Source: Clostridiales bacterium
GTDB lineage: Bacteria; Bacillota; Clostridia; Oscillospirales; Oscillospiraceae
Reading direction: 5' to 3'
NCBI GenBank assembly: GCA_009774055.1
Contig: VSNB01000218.1
Span: 1-5,318, forward strand
DNA length: 5,318 nucleotides
Made by a program: the position numbers and the translations under genes. How positions within the stretch are numbered: the stretch's first letter is position 1; every line of letters starts with the position of its first letter. The notes under the pieces were generated by a model. That model made no database searches. It saw only the letters and a list, made by a program, of their open reading frames with translations, and was not told the DNA's origin. Of the stretch, positions 1 to 5,135 are shown piece by piece.

Positions 1-1
1 A

Positions 2-68
2 ACGACCGCATCGAGCGGTCGTGCAGAATTCAATTGTGCATGCCCCCTCGATGGGGGCATTGCACAAT
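2..68. repeat. Two adjacent strong hairpins with complementary loops
   Basis: The first hairpin has a perfect 8-bp stem (2-9 with 15-22) and a 5-nt loop ATCGA. The second has a 15-bp stem (33-47 with 53-68) with one bulged T at 60 and a 5-nt loop TCGAT. The two loops are perfect complements of each other. Neither hairpin is followed directly by a T-run, so neither is a textbook terminator. They may be the 3' part of a transcript starting left of the window and ending at the terminator at 110-143. Short frames are open across this stretch from the left edge, but none resembles a known protein. Function unknown. Confidence 0.55.
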
Positions 69-109
69 CTTACGTACACGCTCTCGAAAAAGTAATTAGA
101 TTTTTTCAC

Positions 110-143
110 GCCTTCGGCGCGAACTCCTGCGGAGGGCTTTTTT
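110..143 (+). terminator. Rho-independent terminator of an upstream transcript
   Basis: GCCTTC (110-115) pairs with GAGGGC (132-137) with one G-U pair, and some further pairing is possible inside. Six Ts (138-143) follow immediately. A smaller stem, CTCC/GGAG around 124-134, is an alternative fold. The gene it ends is outside the window. Confidence 0.65.
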
Positions 144-170
144 GACAGTCTGCGTTCTCTTCCTTATAGT
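142..170 (+). promoter_or_regulatory. Sigma-A-type promoter P1 overlapping the terminator T-run
   Basis: TTGACA (142-147) and TATAGT (165-170) are separated by 17 nt, with five of six -10 bases matching consensus. The -35 box begins inside the T-run of the terminator at 110-143. Predicted start is near 177. A transcript from here would run through the second promoter and into the T-box leader, so it could be an upstream alternative promoter for the symporter gene or could make a separate short RNA. Confidence 0.6.
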
Positions 171-327
171 ATACCTCTCCGGGGGGAAAAAGTCTACCTG
201 TTTCTTAGTGTGTGCGCAGAAATCTGCTGCAGCGGCGGCACTTTGCGGGTCGGGCATCCGATGCCGACTGCACAGGTTGCACAGAAATTCGGGGTTTTCT
301 GTCGATGGAAACCGGTTATTCTGCCCC
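171..327 (+). other. Non-coding stretch with small hairpins between the two promoters
   Basis: No frame here has a convincing ribosome binding site or protein-like translation. Three small inverted repeats are visible: 216-227 (GCAGA/TCTGC); 249-268 (GTCGG, a bulged G, CAT, then ATG, CCGAC); and 281-302 (ACAGAAA/TTTCTGT, 8-nt loop). TTGCACAG-like sequence occurs twice in tandem at about 269-284. If P1 is active this becomes a structured extended leader or a small RNA, but no terminator is seen before P2. It matches no RNA family that I recognise. Confidence 0.35.
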
Positions 328-356
328 TTGACAGAAGAGGGCGGGGCGCATATAAT
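328..356 (+). promoter_or_regulatory. Consensus sigma-A promoter P2 for the T-box transcript
   Basis: TTGACA (328-333) and TATAAT (351-356) both match consensus exactly, with a 17-nt spacer. The predicted start is near 363, about 20 nt before the first T-box bases. An intrinsically strong promoter is expected where control is exerted later by attenuation. Confidence 0.85.
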
Positions 357-380
357 AGCGACAAATTTATCTTTTCAAAC

Positions 381-639
381 GCGATGAAGGAAAGAGTATC
401 CCGCCTTCCACCTCACAGAGAGCCCCCGCTTGCTGAAAGGGGGCAGGCTAGGCGGCGGGAGAACATGGCTCCGGAGAGGCGTGCCCAAGCCATTGCGCCA
501 GGGTACGACGGGTCTGCCCGTTACAGCGGAGGGCGTTGTTGGACGCCTGGTGAGGCCTTGGCTTCCGTCGGGGTGAAAAGAAGTGGTACCACGGGCATTC
601 CGCTCGTCTTCTGTTGAGGAAGACGGGCGTTTTTCTTTT
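381..639 (+). promoter_or_regulatory. T-box leader (tRNA-sensing riboswitch), predicted tRNA-Met specific
   Basis: T-box RNAs bind an uncharged tRNA and let transcription continue into the downstream gene. Stem I begins at 383-398 with the hallmark GAGTA (394-398) of the loop E motif. TCCCGCC (399-405) pairs with GGCGGGA (454-460). GAAC then ATG (465-467) follows on the 3' side; the register GAA-N-codon, as in glyQS leaders, gives an AUG (Met) specifier. An AGAGAG segment lies at 417-422. The ACGGG/CCCGT hairpin and CGTTACAG at about 508-526 look like the usual linker stems. The antiterminator is GAAG (580-583) with CTTC (608-611), plus ACGGGC (591-596) with GCTCGT (602-607). These flank the tRNA-binding bulge TGGTACC (584-590). 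The variable base T587 pairs with discriminator A, which fits tRNA-Met and argues against Asn (G) or His (C). The base of stem I is hard to draw by eye. Confidence 0.9.
601..639 (+). terminator. Regulatory terminator of the T-box leader
   Basis: CGCTCGTCTTC (601-611) pairs with GAAGACGGGCG (619-629) over 11 bp with one G-U pair and a 7-nt loop. TTTTT, C, TTTT follows at 630-639. Its left arm is the strand needed by the antiterminator (602-611), so the two folds exclude each other, as expected for a T-box acting at the level of transcription. Confidence 0.9.
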
Positions 640-691
640 GCCGTTATCCCTGCGCAAATCTATGTATGTTATGTGTAAAGGAGCTGTTCCC

Positions 692-1906
692 ATGAAAAAG
701 AAAATCTCGACCCGCCTGACCCTGGCGATTTTTGCCGGCCTGATCCTGGGCATCGTCCTGGGCCTGCTGATTCCCGGAAGGCTGGAATTCCTTCTCCCCG
801 TCATTGACCTGGTCAGCGGACTGTACATGAACGCCCTGAAAATGATGATCTATCCCCTGGTGTTCTGCTCCCTGGTGGCGGGTATCCACGGCATCGGCAG
901 CGTGTCCGCCACCGGCAGGATCGGCGCGCAGTCCGTCATTTACTACACCGCTACCACGCTGCTGGCCAGCCTGCTGGGGCTATTTTTGCCCAAGGCCCTG
1001 GGGCTGGGCGCCGGCGTCTCCATTGAAATGGCGGAGGCCGACGTGGTGGCCACCCAGTTTACCAGTCTGTTGGATACGGTGAAGAACCTTATTCCCGCCA
1101 ATCCCGCGGCCGCCTTCGCCAACGGAGACATGCTGCAGGTGCTGGTATTTGCGGTAATCGTGGGCATCACCTGCCTGGCTCTGGGGAAGAAGGCGGAGCC
1201 CTTCGTGACGCTGGCCTATTCCATCAACGAGATCTCCATCAAGATCGTATCCGTGGTGATGCTGTTCACGCCGGTGGGAGTGCTGTGCTCCATCGCGTCG
1301 GTGGTCTATGCCAACGGCACGGAGACGATCCTCGCACTGGGGACGGTGCTGATTGCGCTGTACCTGACCTTCTTCCTCTACGCTTTTATCGTCTATGGCG
1401 GCATCGTGAAGCTGCTGGGCCGGTACGGCGTAGTGGAGTTCTTCACAAAAGTCATGCCTGCGGCCCTCAACGCCTTCGGCACCTGCTCCAGCTCCGCCAC
1501 CCTGCCCATCAGCAAGCGCTGCGCCGACAACATGGGGGTGCCCAATGAGGTGTCCTCCCTGGCGCTGCCCCTAGGGGCCACCATCAATATGGACGCGGTG
1601 AGCATTCTCATGAGCTTCATGATCGTATTCTTTGCCAATGCCTGCGGCGTGGAGATCAGCTTCGGTCTGCTGGCGGTTCTGTTGCTGAGCAACACGCTGC
1701 TGAGCATCGGTACCCCCGGCGTGCCCGGCGGGGCCATCGCCTCCTTTGCGGCCCTGGCGTCCATCGCCGGACTGCCGGCGGGAGTGATGGGGGTGTACAT
1801 CAGCGTCAACACCTTATGTGATATGGGCGCGACCTGCTGTAACGTCCTGGGGGACCTGGCCTGCTCGGTGGCGATGAAGGAAACCGTGAAGCTGGGGAAG
1901 AAGTGA
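692..1906 (+). CDS. DAACS-family sodium:amino acid symporter, predicted neutral amino acid (methionine) uptake
   Basis: A 404-residue inner membrane protein of the glutamate/dicarboxylate:cation symporter family (GltPh, DctA, TcyP and SstT relatives). ATG 692 is chosen because AAAGGAG lies 8 nt upstream; an in-frame ATG at 614 falls inside the T-box terminator. Hydrophobic segments run throughout. Family landmarks are present: CSSSATLP (HP1, 265-272), NMDAV (TM7, 299-303), GTPGVPGG (HP2, 340-347) and DMGATCCNVLGD (TM8, 377-388). By motif alignment with GltPh, sodium ligands are kept (Y85, T88, T89, N299, D301, D388), as are the ligands of the amino acid backbone (D377, T381, N384). The side-chain carboxylate ligands are not: T314 is V303 and R397 is A380. 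C265 also replaces the HP1 arginine of GltPh. This argues against Glu, Asp or C4-dicarboxylates and for a neutral substrate. The Met-type T-box upstream makes methionine the best guess; Cys, Ser or Thr remain possible. A terminator follows at 1952, so it is probably monocistronic. Family certain, substrate inferred. Confidence 0.93.
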   Translation: MKKKISTRLTLAIFAGLILGIVLGLLIPGRLEFLLPVIDLVSGLYMNALKMMIYPLVFCSLVAGIHGIGSVSATGRIGAQSVIYYTATTLLASLLGLFLPKALGLGAGVSIEMAEADVVATQFTSLLDTVKNLIPANPAAAFANGDMLQVLVFAVIVGITCLALGKKAEPFVTLAYSINEISIKIVSVVMLFTPVGVLCSIASVVYANGTETILALGTVLIALYLTFFLYAFIVYGGIVKLLGRYGVVEFFTKVMPAALNAFGTCSSSATLPISKRCADNMGVPNEVSSLALPLGATINMDAVSILMSFMIVFFANACGVEISFGLLAVLLLSNTLLSIGTPGVPGGAIASFAALASIAGLPAGVMGVYISVNTLCDMGATCCNVLGDLACSVAMKETVKLGKK

Positions 1907-1951
1907 GGGCCTGGATTCTGCGGCTGTGAGTATGCGGCCTGAAGATAAGAC

Positions 1952-1982
1952 AAACTGCGCGGCCCATAGGGCTGCGCAGTTT
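1952..1982. terminator. Strong terminator hairpin after the symporter gene
   Basis: AAACTGCGC-G-GCCC (1952-1965) pairs with GGGC-T-GCGCAGTTT (1969-1982) around a 3-nt loop ATA: 14 bp with one G-T pair. The A3 start and T3 end give a symmetrical shape usable from either strand, but the T-run is short. It lies 45 nt after the symporter stop. Confidence 0.6.
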
Positions 1983-2025
1983 CTGTGTGTCAAAAAAAGA
2001 TACAAAGCATCTTTTTGACACACAG
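1983..2025. repeat. Long palindrome, hairpin or operator, between genes
   Basis: CTGTGTGTC, an A-run and GAT (1983-2001) mirror ATC, a T-run and GACACACAG (2009-2025) around the loop ACAAAGC. The arms match over 17 bp, with two extra As on the left side. It directly abuts the terminator hairpin at 1952-1982. In RNA it could act as a second, back-up terminator. In DNA its right arm contains a TTGACA that could be the -35 box for the next gene, so it could also be a repressor site. No known operator consensus is recognised. Confidence 0.6.
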
Positions 2026-2043
2026 CGGCATAGCCCGCATAAA
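2015..2043 (+). promoter_or_regulatory. Possible promoter for the gene at 2087
   Basis: TTGACA (2015-2020) is followed after 17 nt by CATAAA (2038-2043), which matches four of six -10 bases. The -35 lies in the right arm of the 1983-2025 palindrome. A start near 2050 would leave a leader of about 37 nt. It is the best candidate between the symporter terminator and the next gene, but the -10 is weak. Confidence 0.4.
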
Positions 2044-2086
2044 GCGGGGAAGCCTCTCATATATTCCACCGGGAGGCGGTATAAAA

Positions 2087-2824
2087 ATGTTAGGCTACAT
2101 CATCTATGGGGACGGCCCCAAGCGGCCCGAGATTGGCGAACGCCAGCTTGCCGGCGGCAATTTTGTCACATTGTCCATGGCTCTGCAGGCCCGGCCCAAC
2201 GGGCCTCTGGCCCTCTACCGCGCCCGGCAGGGCGCGAGACTGTTCCGGGAGGCGGGGGTGCGCTCCGCCGTATTCCCGGTGGATTTTCCGTATACGGCCC
2301 TGTTTATCCGGATGGGCGTCCTGCCCATCGACACCCTGCCCCTGCGTCGGGCGCTGGCCGCGCCGCTGACCCGGCGGCGGCTGGAGCAGGGCGGCTTCCA
2401 GCCCACCCAGGCGGTGGTGGCCATTTCTGGAGATCGCGCCCTCCGGGAGGTTACCGAGTGCGCCAAGTCCCTGGCCCTCAGCTACCGCTACGTGCTCCTC
2501 AGCGCCCGGGGCGCGGAGAGTTTTGCCAAGGGCCTGCGGCGGGAGTATGGAATCTCCCTGCTTCTGGACCCTTCGCCGGACCAGCTCAACCGGGCGGACG
2601 CCCTGGTCCTGTTCTCGCCCAGAGGGGACCTGACGCTGGATAACGCCATCTTCTACGCCCTCTATCCCGGCGGCGAGGCGGGGCGGGGCCGGTTGCCCCT
2701 GTGCCTGCCTGCCGGGGCGGCTGCCCAGGCGGAAACCAACTGCGACCAGGAGCAGCTGGCGGCGGCGCTGTACGCCATGGGCGCGCTGCCGCTGGAGACG
2801 CTTCTTGCGGAAATTCCTGGTTGA
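2087..2824 (+). CDS. Uncharacterised 245-residue cytosolic protein
   Basis: I do not recognise this family. ATG 2087 is chosen because GGGAGG (2071-2076) lies 10 nt upstream; an in-frame GTG at 1985 sits inside the palindrome and is unlikely. The protein has no signal peptide or membrane segment. It is rich in Arg, Ala, Leu and Gly, with GC-rich third positions typical of a real gene here. Hydrophobic strand-like stretches alternate with helix-like ones: VVAISGD (110-116), YVLLSA (135-140), ISLLL (156-160) and ADALVLFSPRGD (170-181), suggesting an alpha/beta domain in the C-terminal half, possibly nucleotide-binding-like. No classical P-loop or GxGxxG motif is seen. Three cysteines (125, 206, 219) show no metal-binding spacing. 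It lies just before greA in the same direction, and its stop codon is inside the greA promoter, so any link to greA-lysS is by location only. A real gene is likely; function unknown. Confidence 0.8.
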   Translation: MLGYIIYGDGPKRPEIGERQLAGGNFVTLSMALQARPNGPLALYRARQGARLFREAGVRSAVFPVDFPYTALFIRMGVLPIDTLPLRRALAAPLTRRRLEQGGFQPTQAVVAISGDRALREVTECAKSLALSYRYVLLSARGAESFAKGLRREYGISLLLDPSPDQLNRADALVLFSPRGDLTLDNAIFYALYPGGEAGRGRLPLCLPAGAAAQAETNCDQEQLAAALYAMGALPLETLLAEIPG

Positions 2825-2849
2825 CAGAATGGGAAAAACCGAATATAAT
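2821..2849 (+). promoter_or_regulatory. Perfect-consensus sigma-A promoter for greA-lysS
   Basis: TTGACA (2821-2826), a 17-nt spacer and TATAAT (2844-2849) match consensus exactly. The TGA stop of the preceding gene (2822-2824) is part of the -35 box. The predicted start near 2856 leaves a leader of about 80 nt with a GC-rich segment (2882-2916) that could fold, including the palindrome GGGGCCCC. This marks greA-lysS as its own transcription unit, although read-through from upstream is possible because no terminator intervenes. Confidence 0.88.
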
Positions 2850-2938
2850 GCTAAGAATGGCAATGAATCAGTATTTTGGAGCCGTGCGCCCGGAGGGGCC
2901 CCGGCGGCCTGTACGGAAGATGGAAAGGACCGAGTGAT

Positions 2939-3409
2939 ATGAAAAAAGAGTTCAAGATGAGCCAGGCGCGTTTCGACGAGCTGCAAAAAGAGCTGAACTA
3001 CCTGAAAACCACCCGCAGCGACGAGGTGGCGGAGATGATCAAGGTGGCACGGGGCTTCGGCGACCTCAGCGAAAACAGCGAGTACGATGAGGCGAAAAAC
3101 GAGCAGGGCAAGCTCTATTCCCGCATTGGTGAGCTGGAAAACGTGCTGCTCCATGCTGTCATTATTGAGGAGGGCGATATGCCCACCGATCAAGTGACCA
3201 TTGGGTCCACCGTTACCGTCACGGCGACGTCCGGCGGGAGCCGCAGCTTTAAAATTGTGGGCAGCCAGGAGGCCGACGCCATGCACGGCATTATCAGCGA
3301 GGATTCCCCCTTCGGCAAAGCCCTTATGAACCACCGGGAGGGCGATACCGTCACCGTCAACGCCCCCGCCGGAGAGATCAAGTACCGGATCGATAAAATT
3401 GAGAGGTAA
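2939..3409 (+). CDS. greA: Transcription elongation factor GreA
   Basis: GreA enters the secondary channel of RNA polymerase and stimulates cleavage of RNA in backtracked complexes, restarting stalled transcription. The 156-residue product is close to the usual length (about 158). The N-terminal coiled coil spans roughly residues 8-76 and carries the signature GDLSENSEYDEAKNEQ (41-56). Its acidic tip residues D42 and E45 correspond to E. coli D41 and E44, which act at the polymerase active site. The C-terminal FKBP-like domain (about 84-156) includes VTIGSTVTV, the SPFGKALMNHREGD stretch (123-136) and a final YRIDKIER. GGAAAGGA (2922-2929) lies 9 nt before ATG 2939. An earlier in-frame start would give an atypical N-terminal extension, so it is not used. 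It is followed 33 nt later by lysS, with no terminator between them. The greA-lysS pairing is common in Firmicutes. Confidence 0.97.
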   Translation: MKKEFKMSQARFDELQKELNYLKTTRSDEVAEMIKVARGFGDLSENSEYDEAKNEQGKLYSRIGELENVLLHAVIIEEGDMPTDQVTIGSTVTVTATSGGSRSFKIVGSQEADAMHGIISEDSPFGKALMNHREGDTVTVNAPAGEIKYRIDKIER

Positions 3410-3442
3410 AGCCTTCAAGATACAAAAGAGGAGAAAACAGCC

Positions 3443-4939
3443 ATGGCTGAGAAGAATAACGCACCTGAGGTTCAGCAGGACCTTAGCGAGCTCCTGCAGG
3501 TTCGCCGGGAGAAGCTGGCCGCCCTGCAGGGCGAGGGCCGGGACCCCTTCCAGGAAACAAAGTTTGTCGTGAGCCACCACGCCCAGGAAATCAAGGATCA
3601 TTTCGATGCCTTGGAGGGCAGCGAGATTGCCATCGCCGGACGGCTGATGAGCAAGCGCGGGATGGGGAAGGTGAGCTTCTGCGACCTGCAGGACAAGTCG
3701 GGCCGCATTCAGCTCTACGCCCGGAAGGACGAGATGGACGAAGAGGCGTACAACCGCTTCAAGAAGTACGACATTGGCGACATCGTGGGCGTCAAGGGCG
3801 AGGTGTTCCGCACCCAGCGGGGGGAAATGAGCGTCCGAGGGAAGGAGATTACCCTGCTGTCGAAATCCCTGCTGCCCCTGCCGGAGAAGTTCCATGGCCT
3901 CACCGACAAGGAAACCCGCTACCGCCAGCGGTATGTGGACCTTATTGTAAACCCGGAGGTCCGCCGGAATTTCGAAATCCGCAGCGCCTTCATCAAGTAT
4001 CTGCGGAATTTCCTGGATGAACGGGGCTATATGGAGGTGGAGACGCCGGTGCTGAACACCATCAGCGGCGGCGCTACCGCCCGGCCCTTCATCACCCACC
4101 ACAACACGCTGGACATCGACATGTATATGCGCATCGCCACGGAGCTGAACCTCAAGCGGCTGATCGTGGGCGGCTTGGAGCGGGTCTACGAAGTGGGCCG
4201 TATCTTCCGCAACGAAGGGATGGACACCCGGCACAATCCGGAGTTTACCACCGTGGAGCTGTATGAGGCGTATGCCGACTTCAACGACATGATGGACCTG
4301 TTCGAGGCGCTTCTCAGCGGCGCGGCCAGGGACATCTGCGGCAGCTATCAGCTCCGGTGGCAGGGGGAGGACATCGACCTGACGCCCGGCTGGCCCCGGA
4401 TGAGCATGGCCGAGGCGGTGAAACAGTATTTGGGCGTGGACTTCATGGCGATTGCCGATGACGCGGAGGCGGTGTCCGCCGCCAAGGGTGCGGGGGTAGA
4501 CATGGACGGCGTGGAGCCCACCTGGGGCCACGCGCTCTACGAGTGCTTCGACCAGAAGGTGGAGGGGAAGCTGGTGCAGCCGACCTTTATCACCATGCAC
4601 CCGGTGGACGTGTCCCCGCTGGCCAAGCGGTCCCCCAAGGATCCCAGGGTCACAGAGCGGTTCGAGCTGTTCATCTGCCGCAGTGAAATGGGCAATGCCT
4701 TTTCCGAGCTCAACGACCCCATCGACCAGCGTCAGCGGTTTGAGAAGGAAGTGGCGGACCGGCTCAAGGGCAACGACGAGGCCGGCATGATGGATGAGGA
4801 CTTCCTTACTGCCCTGGAGTACGGCCTGCCCCCCACGGGCGGCCTGGGTATCGGAATCGACCGGTGTGTGATGCTGCTGACAGGAAGCGACTCTATTCGG
4901 GATGTGATTTTGTTCCCCACGATGAAGCCGCTGGATTGA
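3443..4939 (+). CDS. lysS: Lysyl-tRNA synthetase, class II
   Basis: Charges tRNA-Lys with lysine using ATP, in the cytosol as a homodimer. At 498 residues it is full length for the family. The N-terminal OB-fold anticodon-binding domain covers about residues 60-145 (IAGRLMSKRGMGKVSF onward). The class II catalytic core follows: motif 1 around 185-204 (ending MEVETPVL), motif 2 around 247-275 (RVYEVGRIFRNEGM then TRHNPEF, with the ATP-contacting arginine at R256), and motif 3 around 461-494 (GLPPTGGLGIGIDR, R474). The common R-I-A-P-E-L-Y stretch reads R-I-A-T-E-L-N at 230-236, a small variation with no sign of lost function. AGAGGAG (3427-3433) is 9 nt before the ATG. It is co-transcribed with greA from the promoter at 2821-2849. 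No T-box or other leader is seen directly before it, so control seems to be at the shared promoter. No frameshift or truncation. Confidence 0.98.
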   Translation: MAEKNNAPEVQQDLSELLQVRREKLAALQGEGRDPFQETKFVVSHHAQEIKDHFDALEGSEIAIAGRLMSKRGMGKVSFCDLQDKSGRIQLYARKDEMDEEAYNRFKKYDIGDIVGVKGEVFRTQRGEMSVRGKEITLLSKSLLPLPEKFHGLTDKETRYRQRYVDLIVNPEVRRNFEIRSAFIKYLRNFLDERGYMEVETPVLNTISGGATARPFITHHNTLDIDMYMRIATELNLKRLIVGGLERVYEVGRIFRNEGMDTRHNPEFTTVELYEAYADFNDMMDLFEALLSGAARDICGSYQLRWQGEDIDLTPGWPRMSMAEAVKQYLGVDFMAIADDAEAVSAAKGAGVDMDGVEPTWGHALYECFDQKVEGKLVQPTFITMHPVDVSPLAKRSPKDPRVTERFELFICRSEMGNAFSELNDPIDQRQRFEKEVADRLKGNDEAGMMDEDFLTALEYGLPPTGGLGIGIDRCVMLLTGSDSIRDVILFPTMKPLD

Positions 4940-5135
4940 ATTTCGACCTCAAATATTCGCATATTTAGTTGTATTGACATAAAAAAGCGTAAATATAAGT
5001 GATTTATTGCAAATCAAAAACCTCGATTTTCGGTTTTAAGACAAATTTACGACAAATGAAAAGGAACGAGTAAAGCAGAAGAAGTACCAGCTGAGAAGCT
5101 GGTACTTCTTACTATGTCAGACGGGGGTACTTAAT
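4940..5135. other. AT-rich intergenic region with repeated short inverted and direct repeats
   Basis: Base composition drops abruptly from the GC-rich lysS to strongly AT-rich up to about 5078. Inverted repeats occur at 4951-4966 (AAATAT/ATATTT), 5001-5015 (GATTT/AAATC) and 5017-5037 (AAAACC/GGTTTT). GACAAAT is repeated at 5040-5046 and 5051-5057, an 11-nt period, about one helical turn. A TTGACA at 4974-4979 has only a poorly spaced TATAAG (14 nt). A five-codon frame (MKRNE, 5056-5073) precedes the hairpin at 5079. No real gene is seen. The layout is compatible with the flank of an inserted element or a protein-binding regulatory region. Confidence 0.45.
5079..5110. terminator. Perfect 13-bp hairpin, probable terminator
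   Basis: AAGAAGTACCAGC (5079-5091) pairs perfectly with GCTGGTACTTCTT (5098-5110) around the loop TGAGAA. The A-rich left and T-rich right ends would allow termination on either strand, although the right tail (CTTCTTACT) is only moderately T-rich. It is the first good terminator after lysS, 140 nt downstream, and also separates lysS from the partial gene at 5136. Confidence 0.6.

Noticed and set aside
142..387. An 81-codon frame starting at a TTG within promoter P1
   Set aside because: Its start is in the -35 box, it has no ribosome binding site, and it crosses promoter P2.
465..467. Reading the T-box specifier as Asn (AAC) or His (CAT) in neighbouring registers
   Set aside because: The usual GAA-N-codon register gives AUG, and T587 in the antiterminator bulge calls for discriminator A, whereas bacterial tRNA-Asn has G and tRNA-His has C.
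210..617. A 135-codon plus-strand open frame
   Set aside because: It covers promoter P2 and the T-box leader, whose structure explains this sequence. The translation is Arg-rich and without recognisable features.
614..691. N-terminal extension of the symporter from ATG 614
   Set aside because: The start lies in the T-box terminator loop and stem with no ribosome binding site, whereas ATG 692 has AAAGGAG at ideal spacing and gives a normal family N-terminus.
1393..1953. A 186-codon antisense frame opposite the symporter
   Set aside because: It is a shadow of a conserved membrane protein gene, with no ribosome binding site or recognisable domain.
1985..2086. N-terminal extension of the unknown protein from GTG 1985
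   Set aside because: It would translate the palindrome and the candidate promoter. ATG 2087 has a good ribosome binding site.
2090..4600. An 836-codon antisense open frame across three genes
   Set aside because: It lies opposite the unknown gene, greA and most of lysS, all with strong family or codon evidence. Long antisense frames are expected opposite GC-rich genes. Its translation is low-complexity (His, Leu, Gly, Pro, Gln) without domains.
4974..4999. Possible promoter TTGACA with TATAAG after lysS
   Set aside because: The spacing is only 14 nt, well short of the usual 16-18, and at the 17-nt spacing there is no -10-like hexamer.
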